Source of the DNA: Actinomycetes bacterium
Lineage (GTDB): Bacteria; Actinomycetota; Actinomycetes; Streptosporangiales; Streptosporangiaceae
Length of the DNA: 35,147 bases
NCBI GenBank assembly: GCA_021792405.1
Contig: JAJYUU010000043.1
Span: 1-35,147 of the forward strand
Direction: 5' to 3'
Shown here: piece after piece, positions 1-6,601 of the stretch
Position numbering within the stretch: position 1 is the first letter of the stretch
Layout of the letters: each line of letters starts with the position of its first letter
The notes under the pieces: generated by a model
Told to the model about the DNA's origin: nothing
The model's input: the letters and a program-made list of their open reading frames with translations, nothing else
Database searches by the model: none
Made by a program: the position numbers and the translations under genes

Positions 1-1
1 G

Positions 2-592
2 GCCGCCGGGGCCGGGGCCTGCGCGGCCACCGCGCTGCGGGCCTGGCCGGTGGCGCTGGGCTTGTGGCTGGCCAACCGGCTGCTCGACGGGCTCGACGGG
101 CCCACCGCCCGGGCCGGGGCGCCCACCGACGCGGGCGGGTTCCTCGACATCGTTGCCGACTTCAGCGTCTACGCCGGGATCATCCTCGGCCTCGCGATCG
201 CGGTGCCCGGCGCCCGGCTGGCCTGCGTGGCGCTGCTCACCGCGTACTACATCTCGGGGACCGCGTTCCTGGCCCTGTCCTCACTCGCCGAACGCCGCCG
301 CCAGCAGCTCGGCGATAACAGGTCGCTGCGGTTCGTCGGCGGCCTGGCCGAGGGCACCGAGACCATCGCCATCTACGTGCTGCTGTTCCTGTCTCCGCAG
401 CACGCGACGGTGATCGTGTGGGCGTTCACCGTCGTCGTGGCCATCACCGCCGCACAGCGGATCGTCACCGGCCTGCGGCTGCTGCGCACACCAGCCTTCC
501 GCAGCTCGCCGGGAGTCCCTGTGGCGGCAGCCGCCGGCGGGCGCCAGCACCATGGCGCCGCTCCCGCCGCTCATCAAGAACCAGCGGCATAG
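2..592 (+). CDS. CDP-alcohol phosphatidyltransferase family protein (5' end outside window)
   Basis: The reading frame is open from the first bases of the window, so the true start lies upstream. The signature of CDP-alcohol phosphatidyltransferases, DxxDGxxAR...GxxxDxxxD, is fully present near nt 85-160 (LLDGLDGPTAR, then GGFLDIVAD). These membrane enzymes transfer a phosphatidyl or related group from a CDP-linked donor to an alcohol during phospholipid synthesis. Several hydrophobic segments follow the motif (IILGLAIAVPGA, ACVALLTAYYI, IAIYVLLFL, IVWAFTVVVAITA), as expected for the family. The last 30 residues are Ala/Gly/His-rich and look like a low-complexity tail. The acceptor alcohol cannot be deduced from the sequence. 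There is no link to the redox genes downstream, and no TGTCA-type operator is seen near it. Confidence 0.85.
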   Translation, partial: AAGAGACAATALRAWPVALGLWLANRLLDGLDGPTARAGAPTDAGGFLDIVADFSVYAGIILGLAIAVPGARLACVALLTAYYISGTAFLALSSLAERRRQQLGDNRSLRFVGGLAEGTETIAIYVLLFLSPQHATVIVWAFTVVVAITAAQRIVTGLRLLRTPAFRSSPGVPVAAAAGGRQHHGAAPAAHQEPAA

Positions 593-680
593 CGCAACCC
601 CCGAAAGACCGCGCGCTGACGCCCGCCAGGAACCCGCCCGCCGGGCTGGCTAGGCGACCCGCGGCGGGCCCGGCCGGTCG

Positions 681-900
681 CTGCGCCGCGGCAGCCTGCG
701 GTTCCTGTGCACCGCCGCCCTCCCGGCCGGCCTTCCAGGTCCGGCCCCTGGGTGTCATCACCGGCCCGGCGATCATCGCGGGAACCGCCGACGAACCGGG
801 CGCGCTGACCCAGGTCCTGGCCCTGGCGGCGACGGGGTTCGCGGCGTAAGCGCTCGTGGTCCTCACCCGCCCGTCCGGCGCAGCCGACCGTTGTACGCGT
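681..900 (+). pseudogene. Remnant of an APC-family permease N-terminus
   Basis: Translated in two frames, this stretch parallels the N-terminal part of the intact permease at 7685-9172. Frame one (from 681) gives LRRGSLRFL, matching LRGGRLRFF. Frame two (from 751) gives GVITGPAIIAG...LTQVLALAATGFAA, matching GVVIGAAILAS...LVQVVAAVAMGFVAY. A frameshift separates the two frames near 750, and TAA at 847-849 replaces the Tyr codon, after which ALVVLTR continues to match AFVIFTR. It is a dead fragment. With the terminator at 939-970 it accounts for most of the gap between the first gene and the regulator. Confidence 0.7.
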
Positions 901-938
901 TGAACGGCAGCACGCTGAGCCCGGCCACGACCTGGCTG

Positions 939-970
939 ACCTGACCTGCGTGCAGGTACGCGGGTCAGGT
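939..970 (-). terminator. Hairpin at the 3' end of the Crp/Fnr-type gene
   Basis: ACCTGACC (939-946) pairs with GGTCAGGT (963-970), and after one mismatch GCGT pairs with ACGC, leaving a six-base loop. The hairpin overlaps the stop codon of the regulator (965-967). No T-run follows, which is common for actinobacterial terminators. The role is inferred from position and stem strength. Confidence 0.5.
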
Positions 971-1699
971 GCGGGCGGCGAGGCTGACCCGGTCTAGCAC
1001 CTCGATGGTGCTGTAACTGATCCTGATCAGGCCCTCGCGTTCGAAGTCTTTAAGGACTTTGTTCAGCGAGGGCCGCTGCACCCCGAGCATCGCGGCCAGG
1101 GTCCGCTGCGGCAGTTCCACCCGGCCGTCCACGCTCTCCTCCGCCAGCAGGCCCGCGGCCTGGGCGGCCAGCGATCCGCCCAGCAGCGCCAGGATGCGGG
1201 CCTGGCTCGCCGCCAGCCGCTGCGCCACGCTGGACAGCCACCGGCGGGCGATCCCCGGGCGGGTGGCCAGCAGCTCCTCGAAATCGCCGGGCCCCAGGAA
1301 CAGGCAGGTGACCTCAGAGAGGGCCCGGCCGGTGTAGGGCAGCGGCATTTCCAGCAGCAGCTGGATATCACCGTCCACGTCGCCCGGGCGCAGGAGCTGC
1401 ACAATGGCGCGGCGGCGGCCGGAGCCCACCGACAGCTCAATCCGGCCATCGCGGACGATCCACACCCCGGCTGCCTTCCCGCCGCCGAACAGCACCGAGC
1501 CAGGCTGGAACGTGCGGACCGCCAGCATGGAGGCGAGCGTGGTCACGTCATCTGGGCGAAGCGGGGCGGACTGGCCGCGGCCCACGCACCGCGCTACCCA
1601 GGCGGCCTGCCGGATCTGCGCCTCGCTGAGGCCCGCGGGCACAGGCAGCAGCCGGGCCGCTCGCTGAGCCGCCGCCCCAGGGAGCCGCCGGAAAGTCAT
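965..1699 (-). CDS. Crp/Fnr-family transcriptional regulator
   Basis: This 244-residue protein has a ~50-residue N-terminal extension, a cyclic-nucleotide-binding-like beta-roll (about 52-145) and a C-terminal winged helix (about 170-240). The roll lacks the textbook cAMP phosphate-binding cassette, so the effector is unknown, and no FNR-type cysteine cluster is seen. The recognition helix reads [11 protein letters not shown] (206-216) where E. coli CRP has GCSRETVGRIL: the first Arg is kept, Glu becomes Pro and the last Arg becomes Lys. That fits a half-site of TGTCA rather than TGTGA. A TGTCA-N6-TGACA palindrome lies only 10 bp upstream of the start codon, which suggests negative autoregulation. 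The same palindrome precedes most intact redox genes nearby, so this is their likely local regulator (inference). A broken second copy of its 5' end lies at 3540-3660. Confidence 0.88.
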   Translation of the reverse strand: MTFRRLPGAAAQRAARLLPVPAGLSEAQIRQAAWVARCVGRGQSAPLRPDDVTTLASMLAVRTFQPGSVLFGGGKAAGVWIVRDGRIELSVGSGRRRAIVQLLRPGDVDGDIQLLLEMPLPYTGRALSEVTCLFLGPGDFEELLATRPGIARRWLSSVAQRLAASQARILALLGGSLAAQAAGLLAEESVDGRVELPQRTLAAMLGVQRPSLNKVLKDFEREGLIRISYSTIEVLDRVSLAART

Positions 1700-1709
1700 G
1701 GCATCATCT

Positions 1710-1725
1710 TGTCACCTCGCTGACA
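1710..1725. promoter_or_regulatory. Inverted repeat TGTCA-CCTCGC-TGACA (site 1)
   Basis: Perfect 5-bp arms are separated by six bases. The site lies 10 bp before the Crp/Fnr-type gene on the minus strand and 72 bp before a short plus-strand ORF coupled to the glutaredoxin gene. The arrangement suits autorepression plus activation of the divergent genes. Confidence 0.75.
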
Positions 1726-1797
1726 GTTCATTGCCAGTGGACACGGGCTGGTGCTGCAGTGGGTCTGGTGCCGGTCATCGGGGAGGAGCTGATAGCC

Positions 1798-1929
1798 ATG
1801 GCCGACCGGATTGGGGCCTTGCCTGCCCGAGACGGCTGCACAGCCTCCGGGAATGAAACGCCCGACATGGGCCGCAGCCTGGCCGGCTGCACCTGTGGAT
1901 GGCTGCACCGGACGGCGGCGCGGTCGTGA
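1798..1929 (+). CDS. Possible small ORF, 43 residues
   Basis: An ATG preceded by GGAGGAG (about 1781-1787) opens a 43-codon frame ending in TGA at 1927-1929. That TGA overlaps a GTG (1926-1928) in the frame of the glutaredoxin gene. The peptide begins MADRIGALPARDGC and contains the motif GCTCGW; I recognise no family. The strong ribosome binding site, the operator 72 bp upstream and the GTGA overlap suggest a translated leader or small protein coupled to the next gene. It could also be fortuitous in such GC-rich DNA. Confidence 0.35.
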   Translation: MADRIGALPARDGCTASGNETPDMGRSLAGCTCGWLHRTAARS

Positions 1930-2285
1930 CCGCGGAAGCCGGGATACCGGGTCGGGTGCGGGTGTACTGGCGGCCCGGGTGCCCGTTCTGCGCGATGCTG
2001 CGACTGGGGCTGCGCAGTTCGCGGATCCCGGCCGACTGGGTCAACATCTGGAAAGACCGGGCCGCCGCGGCGGCGGTGCGCGCCATTACCGGTGGCGACG
2101 AGACCGTCCCCACCGTCGTGGTCGGTACCCGGGCCATGGTGAATCCGTCGGCGCGACAGGTCATCGCGGCCGTGCGCGCGGGGCAGCCCGGCGTCATCCC
2201 GGCAGCCCGTGCCCGGCCCTCATCGTGGCTCGCTGGGGCGGCTGACCGCCTGACCCGCCGCCGCCGAGCGGGGGAACAGCGCTGA
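1899..2285 (+). CDS. Glutaredoxin-like (mycoredoxin-type) protein
   Basis: The protein has a thioredoxin fold with the redox motif CPFC in VYWRPGCPFCAMLRLGL, and the cis-proline strand ETVPTVVVGTRAMVNPS typical of glutaredoxins and actinobacterial mycoredoxins. Members reduce mixed disulfides, with mycothiol as the usual partner in Actinomycetota. Translation could begin at ATG 1899 (128 residues) or at GTG 1926 (119 residues). The GTG overlaps the stop of the small upstream ORF and leaves a shorter leader before the first strand. A C-terminal extension of about 35 residues rich in Arg and Ala is unusual. The operator at 1710-1725 lies upstream, which links it to the nearby redox regulon. The mycothiol link is strengthened by the mycothione-reductase-like gene at 10085. 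Confidence 0.82.
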   Translation: MAAPDGGAVVTAEAGIPGRVRVYWRPGCPFCAMLRLGLRSSRIPADWVNIWKDRAAAAAVRAITGGDETVPTVVVGTRAMVNPSARQVIAAVRAGQPGVIPAARARPSSWLAGAADRLTRRRRAGEQR

Positions 2286-2388
2286 CGGGCTCCCTGGAGG
2301 CCACACCGCGACTAGGCCGGGCGCCACAGCGCAGCATGTCCCAGGCCCGCATGAACGGGCCGGCGGGCGGGTGTGGTGAAGGAGAGTC

Positions 2389-2682
2389 ATGAGAGTGGAC
2401 ATGAGCGCCGAGGCGGCCGGGCTGATCCGGGACCGCGGCGGGGTGCTGTGGGTCTGGGTCGCCCGCCCGCGGGTGTCCTGCTGGGGTACGCCGGCGTACA
2501 TGCATGCGGCCACGGAGCGGCCGCCCGGTCTGTCCGGGTTCAGCCTGGCGTCGAAGGCGGACGTGGAGATCTGGTTCCGCGCGCCCGCGGGCCGGGTTCC
2601 TGAGGTGCTGGAGATCGGCCTGCGGGGCAGGCGCCGGCCCCGTGCCGAGGCCTACTGGGACGGCTGCCGGATCGCACTCTGA
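2389..2682 (+). CDS. Conserved-looking small protein, possibly HesB/IscA-like fold
   Basis: This 97-residue protein starts at an ATG preceded by AAGGAGAG. Its N-terminus (SAEAAGLIRDRGGVLWVWVARP) resembles the start of HesB/IscA-type A-domains, a helix followed by a beta-hairpin. A single Cys in VSCWGTPAYMHA sits about where the first scaffold Cys of that family would be, but the C-terminal CxC motif is absent, so iron-sulfur delivery cannot be claimed. The end (AEAYWDGCRIAL) carries another Cys. It lies about 100 bp after the glutaredoxin gene in the same direction, with no operator of its own. Function unknown; the fold suggestion is a weak inference. Confidence 0.6.
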   Translation: MRVDMSAEAAGLIRDRGGVLWVWVARPRVSCWGTPAYMHAATERPPGLSGFSLASKADVEIWFRAPAGRVPEVLEIGLRGRRRPRAEAYWDGCRIAL

Positions 2683-2769
2683 CACCGCGCGCAGCACCGC
2701 AGCCCGATTCGCGGGCGCGATCGACCCGGCACGCCCCGGTCCGGTGCTGGTGCGGCAGCAGCCCGGCGC

Positions 2770-3285
2770 GGTGACGAGCAGCCCCAGCGCGGGGCAGGCT
2801 CCGCCGCGCGGGCAGTGCGTCCGCCGAACTGGCCGGAAAACTGGGCGGCCGCCTGCTGGATGGCCAGCGACCAGGTCGGGTAAGCGTGAACCGACTGGGC
2901 GAGCCGACCGGTGAACATGCCGGCGCGCACGGCCAGTGCGGGCTCGTGAATCATCTCCCCCGCACGGGAGGTGACGAGTGTAGCCCCCAGCACCCGCCCC
3001 CCGACAGGCCCCAGCACCCTGGTACCGGCCAGCGATGATCTGCACGAAGCCGTCGGTGCATCCCGCGGTGACCGCCCGGTCGACCTCGCCCATGGGCAGG
3101 TACGCCGCCTGGCCCCGCCTGAGCGCCGGCCTGGGCTGCGGTGAGCCCGGCCTGCGCGGTAATGGCCATGTGCCGGTCCGTCACGACATGGCCGCGCTCA
3201 TCGAGGCGGACTCCCGCGGCCTCCAGGCCCAAGTGGCCGACAACGGCGGGCTGCCGCCTGGCGGCCCCGGCGCGGTCTTGTTAAC
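2770..3285 (-). pseudogene. Decayed copy of the pyridine nucleotide-disulfide oxidoreductase
   Basis: Fragments in several minus-strand frames match, in order, the C-terminal half of the intact flavoprotein at 12277-13704: LGLEAAGVRLDERG, TDRHMAITA, GLTAAQ, GEVDRAVTAG...GFVQIIAGR, then LGATLVTSRAGEMIHEPAL and YPTWSLAIQQAAAQF. The stretch corresponding to about 60 residues between TDRH and GLT is missing, and at least two frameshifts break the frame. The N-terminal FAD/CX4C half is absent. It lies beside the decayed regulator copy and a DUF427 gene, so a second flavoprotein-regulator-DUF427 group probably existed here. Confidence 0.8.
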
Positions 3286-3539
3286 GCGGATTTCCCACGC
3301 AGCCAGTCGAGCGGGACAGCTTCATGGACAAGAGCGCGTCTGACCTGCAGAGATAGGCTCGGCGACAGCCGGCGCGAAGGCCGATATCGCTGCATCGATG
3401 GAACACCGCAACTGTTATGTAACTGCGGCCGACACGCTGAGCCCATCAGCGGCGACCAGCAAGTGAGGGCAAACAGGCACGTTCGTAGTGGGTCCTGCGC
3501 TAGCGGAGAATCATCGCGGCGGGCCTCCATCGCCCGGTT

Positions 3540-3660
3540 TTGGGCGCTGCCCTGGGCGATCGCGGCCCGCGGGATCTGCGCTTCGCTGACGCCCTAGGCA
3601 CGGGCCGAATTTGGGATACATCTACACCGCCTTCGGCGGGAAGCCGCCGGAAACTCGGGC
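3540..3660 (-). pseudogene. 5' remnant of a second Crp/Fnr-type regulator gene
   Basis: Read on the minus strand, this stretch gives FRRLPAEGG...RPVP followed by a degenerate SEAQIRQ-like stretch, matching the first ~45 residues (FRRLPGAAA...LLPVP) of the intact regulator at 965-1699. The match continues into the promoter: the operator lies the same short distance before the relic start as in the intact gene. No cNMP or DNA-binding domain remains. The region 3286-3540 next to it holds nothing I can recognise. Confidence 0.65.
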
Positions 3661-3669
3661 CACCCACCT

Positions 3670-3685
3670 TGTCACCTGGCTGACA
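3670..3685. promoter_or_regulatory. Inverted repeat TGTCA-CCTGGC-TGACA (site 2)
   Basis: Perfect 5-bp arms with a six-base centre. The site ends 67 bp before the first DUF427 gene and sits in front of the decayed regulator copy on the other strand. The same 67-bp spacing is seen at site 4. Confidence 0.8.
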
Positions 3686-3752
3686 CTCCGTCGCCCGTGC
3701 GGCCAGGCCGGTGCTGTACTCGGTGAGACACCACTCAATTGTGGAGGAGATC

Positions 3753-4127
3753 ATGTTCAGGGCCGTGTGGAACGGCGGCGTGCTCGCCGAAAGCGATCGC
3801 ACCGTCAACGTCGAGGGCAACCACTACTTCCCGCCCGAGTCGCTGCACCGGGAGTACCTCACCGCCAGCCCCACCACGAGCACCTGCCCGTGGAAGGGCC
3901 AGGCCCGGTACTACCACGTCCGCGTGGACGGCAAGGTCAACCACGACGCGGCCTGGTACTACCCCGATCCCAGCCCGGCCGCAGGCAAGATCGCCGGGCA
4001 TGTCGCGTTCTGGCGCGGCGTCCGGGTCGAGCGCGTGACCGGCTCGGGCGGGGAAGCGGGCCGAACCAGACGCGGCCCGGCCGTCCGCCTCCTCGCGCGG
4101 CTGCACCCGATGGGGGCGCGCCCGTGA
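3753..4127 (+). CDS. DUF427 domain protein (copy 1)
   Basis: This 124-residue protein starts at an ATG preceded by GGAGGAG. It shows the conserved blocks of the DUF427 family: AVWNGGVLAES, NHYFPPES, TCPWKGQARYY and DAAWYYPDPSPAAGKIAGHVAFW. The biochemical role of the family is not established. The core ends near residue 95, and a basic tail of about 25 residues follows. A second copy (13708-14046) has about the same core without this tail. Both copies have a TGTCA-N6-TGACA operator upstream, which puts them in the redox regulon. Confidence 0.85.
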   Translation: MFRAVWNGGVLAESDRTVNVEGNHYFPPESLHREYLTASPTTSTCPWKGQARYYHVRVDGKVNHDAAWYYPDPSPAAGKIAGHVAFWRGVRVERVTGSGGEAGRTRRGPAVRLLARLHPMGARP

Positions 4128-4250
4128 CAGCGGCCCGGCAACGACAGGCTGATCAAGCTCATCGAAGACTCTGATCGCGCCGTCCTCGCGAGCACGACCT
4201 CAGTACGCAGCTGAAGCACCTGGGAAGGGCAATGAGAGGACGGCGCGGCA

Positions 4251-4733
4251 ATGACCGGGATTATCTCGCCCTGGCCACGACGGACGCGGCCCGCCGACCA
4301 GGCACTGGTCCGCGGCCAGCTGGCGGGCGCGGCGGCCAGCGGTTCGCTGGCGCTCGCCTGGCTGGCGTTGTCGTGGTGGCATCCGAAACTGTCCTACCAT
4401 TTCGGGCCGCCGCTGGCCGCTGCGGCGTGGCCGGTGCTGCTACGGGCAAGGCTGCGCACCCCCGCGCGGTTGGCAGCCGCGCTAACCGCGGTGTCCGCCG
4501 GGCTTCTGGTCGCGATGGCCGCGCTGAGCGTCGCGATGGCGGCGCACTGGCTGCGCGGGCCGGCCCTCATCGGGGCGGCGGGCAGCGTGCCCGCCGAGGA
4601 GGTGGTCCTTTCCGTGGTGGCGGGCGCGTGGGGTTGGCGGGTGGCCGCGCGCCAGAAGCGGGCATGGTTCCTGCCTACGGCGCCAAGTCTAGGAGGCGGC
4701 CCGCCGGCATCCCCGGCAGAACGCGGCCAGTGA
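4251..4733 (+). CDS. Hypothetical membrane protein
   Basis: The 160-residue frame starts at an ATG with GAGAGGA about 12 bases upstream. Three or four membrane-spanning stretches are visible: GAAASGSLALAWLALSWW, LAAAAWPVLL, AALTAVSAGLLVAMAALSVAM and VVLSVVAGAWGWRVA. The N-terminus is short and positively charged (PWPRRTRPAD), and the C-terminal tail is polar and proline-rich. I recognise no family. The plus frame one base away is also open but encodes a charged, low-complexity sequence, so the hydrophobic frame is preferred. No TGTCA operator precedes it. Confidence 0.6.
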   Translation: MTGIISPWPRRTRPADQALVRGQLAGAAASGSLALAWLALSWWHPKLSYHFGPPLAAAAWPVLLRARLRTPARLAAALTAVSAGLLVAMAALSVAMAAHWLRGPALIGAAGSVPAEEVVLSVVAGAWGWRVAARQKRAWFLPTAPSLGGGPPASPAERGQ

Positions 4734-4844
4734 CCGGCCGACAGAGTCATTAAGCCGCCTCGCTCCGGTGAGCCGCGTTCGTCAGGGACGAGCGGCGGGC
4801 GCGGGGACGACGGGGATCAGATACAGGCGCAGATCGAACGCGGG

Positions 4845-5165
4845 ATGGGCATCTGGCTGGACTACCCCTGCTGCTACGGAGCCGCGTACGGGTTCTGGGC
4901 CTGCGACCGCTGGTGCCCGCTGCACGACGGCTCCGACCCGATCGTGTTCGGCGACCTGTACTTGCCGGCCAACCGCCCCGACGGCAGCCTGCCGAAGTCC
5001 CGGCCATGGACCGGTCGGCCTCCCGCGTCTGCCCAGTGCTCACCTTTTGGAACGGGCTCGCCGGATGCCAGCATGAACATTGACGGTCATCTATTCAGTA
5101 ATCCGGTGATCCTGCCATCTAGTAAACCCGTTGGGCCAGCGAGGCGCCGGGGATTGTCTGCCTGA
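4845..5165 (+). CDS. Small Cys/Trp-rich ORF of unknown function
   Basis: The 106-residue frame begins MGIWLDYPCCYGAAYGFW and holds five cysteines within 60 residues (CC, ACDRWC, QC). The frame is open back to the stop at 4731-4733, but ATG 4845 is the only standard start seen. No clear ribosome binding site precedes it. The N-terminal half looks protein-like (aromatic, with a Cys pattern), while the last ~40 residues look like translated non-coding DNA that runs into the operator at 5155. It may be a truncated gene. No function is proposed. Confidence 0.3.
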   Translation: MGIWLDYPCCYGAAYGFWACDRWCPLHDGSDPIVFGDLYLPANRPDGSLPKSRPWTGRPPASAQCSPFGTGSPDASMNIDGHLFSNPVILPSSKPVGPARRRGLSA

Positions 5166-5170
5166 TGACA
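5155..5170. promoter_or_regulatory. Operator-like site TGTCT-GCCTGA-TGACA (site 3) within a longer palindrome
   Basis: One arm differs from the TGTCA consensus by one base, and the flanks extend symmetry to TTGTC-N8-GACAA. A second perfect palindrome, TGCCTGAT-GACA-ATCAGGCA (5159-5178), overlaps it. The site ends 111 bp before the AhpD-like gene, which it probably controls. Confidence 0.6.
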
Positions 5171-5281
5171 ATCAGGCATCTCGTCCGCCTGTCCGCTTGG
5201 TTGCCTGCGGGAGAACGCAGGCCATGCCGTGCCGAGGCAACGACCGCGGCGAACAGGGTTGCGGGCCAGGAGGAGGAAACG

Positions 5282-5845
5282 ATGCCCCGGGTTCCGGTGC
5301 ACGCCATCGATGACGCGCCCGAGCAGTCGCGGGAAGCGCTGCGCGGGCTGGAACGCAGGATGGGCCGACTGCTGAACATTCACGCCGAGATGGCGCACGC
5401 TCCCGTGGTGCTGGCCGCCTACCAGGGCATCCAGCAAGCGATCGCCGTCTACGGCAGCTTCGGCGCCAAGACCCGCGAGGCGATCGCGCTGGCCGTGGCC
5501 GCGGTGGACAACTGCGCCTACTGCCAGTCCGCGCACACCGCGGGCGGGCAGGCCGCCGGCTGGTCGCTGGCGGAGACGGTGGCGATCCGGAACGGCACGG
5601 CCCAGCTTGACCCGAAGCTCGCCTCATTGCTGGCGGTGGCCCGCCAGATCGCCGGGAACACCGGCTACGTCGCGGACGCAGCCTGGCAGGCGGCGCGGGA
5701 GGCAGGCTGGAGCGACGCCGAATTGGCCGAGCTGTTCGCCCACGTGGCGGCGAACCTCTTCACCAACTACTTCAACCACTACGTGCAGACCGAGCCGGAC
5801 CTGCCCGCCGCGCCCGGGCTGGAAGGCTGGTCACCGCGCGACTGA
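5282..5845 (+). CDS. Carboxymuconolactone decarboxylase / AhpD-like protein
   Basis: The 187-residue protein starts at an ATG preceded by AGGAGGAGG. It carries the AhpD peroxidase signature: E66, then CAYC (C78, C81) and H85, with the 12-residue Glu-to-Cys spacing of mycobacterial AhpD. AhpD-type proteins use this Cys pair with Glu and His relays to reduce peroxides or to pass electrons to AhpC-type peroxidases. Family members without a known partner are annotated as carboxymuconolactone decarboxylases, and genuine gamma-carboxymuconolactone decarboxylase activity is unlikely with this motif. No AhpC lies adjacent, although a redoxin is encoded at 9310. The operator at 5155-5170 and the redox neighbours support a peroxide- or thiol-stress role. 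Confidence 0.88.
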   Translation: MPRVPVHAIDDAPEQSREALRGLERRMGRLLNIHAEMAHAPVVLAAYQGIQQAIAVYGSFGAKTREAIALAVAAVDNCAYCQSAHTAGGQAAGWSLAETVAIRNGTAQLDPKLASLLAVARQIAGNTGYVADAAWQAAREAGWSDAELAELFAHVAANLFTNYFNHYVQTEPDLPAAPGLEGWSPRD

Positions 5846-5884
5846 TCGGGCCGCCATGGAGCCGGACCGCCCGTTAACCTGGCT

Positions 5885-5900
5885 TGTCACTCTTCTGACA
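5885..5900. promoter_or_regulatory. Inverted repeat TGTCA-CTCTTC-TGACA (site 4)
   Basis: Perfect arms with a divergent centre, which shows that the arms and not the centre are conserved. It ends 67 bp before the start codon of the broken membrane protein at 5968, the same spacing as site 2 to its DUF427 gene. Confidence 0.75.
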
Positions 5901-5967
5901 CTTTCTTCCCGGTTGCCGGCCCAGTCCGCACTACGAGTCTCCTGCCAGCTCTGCGCGGGATGGGCGG

Positions 5968-6180
5968 ATGAACGCGAGACTCGTGTGGGCCGGGATCGCG
6001 GGCGGCATGGCGATGGCCGCCTTCTCGATGATCGCGATGTGGCTGGCGGGAGCGGGTTCTGGACGCCGCTAAACCTGATCGCGCGCGCGTTCTGGCGGGC
6101 GGCACCGCTGGCCTGCCCACTGCAGGCCGGCGGCGCCAGGCGGGCGGTTGCCCCGGCCGCGCCGCATGGACGCCCGGCAA
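5968..6180 (+). pseudogene. Broken paralogue of the Met-rich membrane protein
   Basis: An ATG opens MNARLVWAGIAGGMAMAAFS...MWLAGAG, then a frameshift near 6055 leads to TAA at 6070-6072. In the next frame the sequence continues FWTPLNLIARAFWRAAPL. The combined reading aligns with the first membrane segment of the intact protein at 6602-7423 (AGLAGGLALIAVMILV...GYATPLNV). After about 6120 the coding signal fades. Three 8-bp GCCGGGGC repeats lie at 6190-6213. The intact operator (site 4) upstream indicates that it was once a member of the same regulon. Confidence 0.65.
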
Positions 6181-6368
6181 GCCCGTGCCGCCGGGGCGCC
6201 GGGGCGCCGGGGCGCGGACCTGGCCAGCTAATGGGGCCTTAATCCACACAACGCCAGCATCCCCGACGCGGCTTCCGGCCCGAATCTCAGCTCTCGGGGT
6301 TTTCAGGTCGAAGTAGCAAGGCTCCCGCCGCGGGCGGCCAGCCTCGCCTGAGCCGGCACGATCAACAC

Positions 6369-6384
6369 TGTCATCCGCCTGACA
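6369..6384. promoter_or_regulatory. Inverted repeat TGTCA-TCCGCC-TGACA (site 5)
   Basis: Perfect arms. The site ends 217 bp before the chosen start of the membrane protein at 6602, the longest spacing of the set. A long leader or an undetected start between 6419 and 6602 would explain the distance. Confidence 0.7.
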
Positions 6385-6601
6385 CAGCACCCGCCGACTA
6401 GCGGGCGCCGGCGATGCAATGAGAGTGCAGGCCGAACGGGCTCGCCCGCCGGGCCGGCAGCCAGAGGCGGACCTGCCGCCACGGCGCTGGCGGCGTGGGC
6501 AAGCCCTCCGGCCCGCAGCCAGCAGGCACCCGGTTGCCGGGGTCGGCAGCCTGCCCGCGGGCCTTCGCAGGCAACGCATTTACGGAAAGGAACCGCAGGC
6601 C

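Noticed and set aside
921-938. CACGACCTGGCTGACC near the permease relic
   Set aside because: Resembles the operator centre and right arm but the left arm is lost; chance similarity in GC-rich DNA is possible.
6419-6601. Upstream in-frame extension of the Met-rich membrane protein
   Set aside because: Arg/Pro-rich, no ribosome binding site, whereas ATG 6602 follows AAAGGAA.
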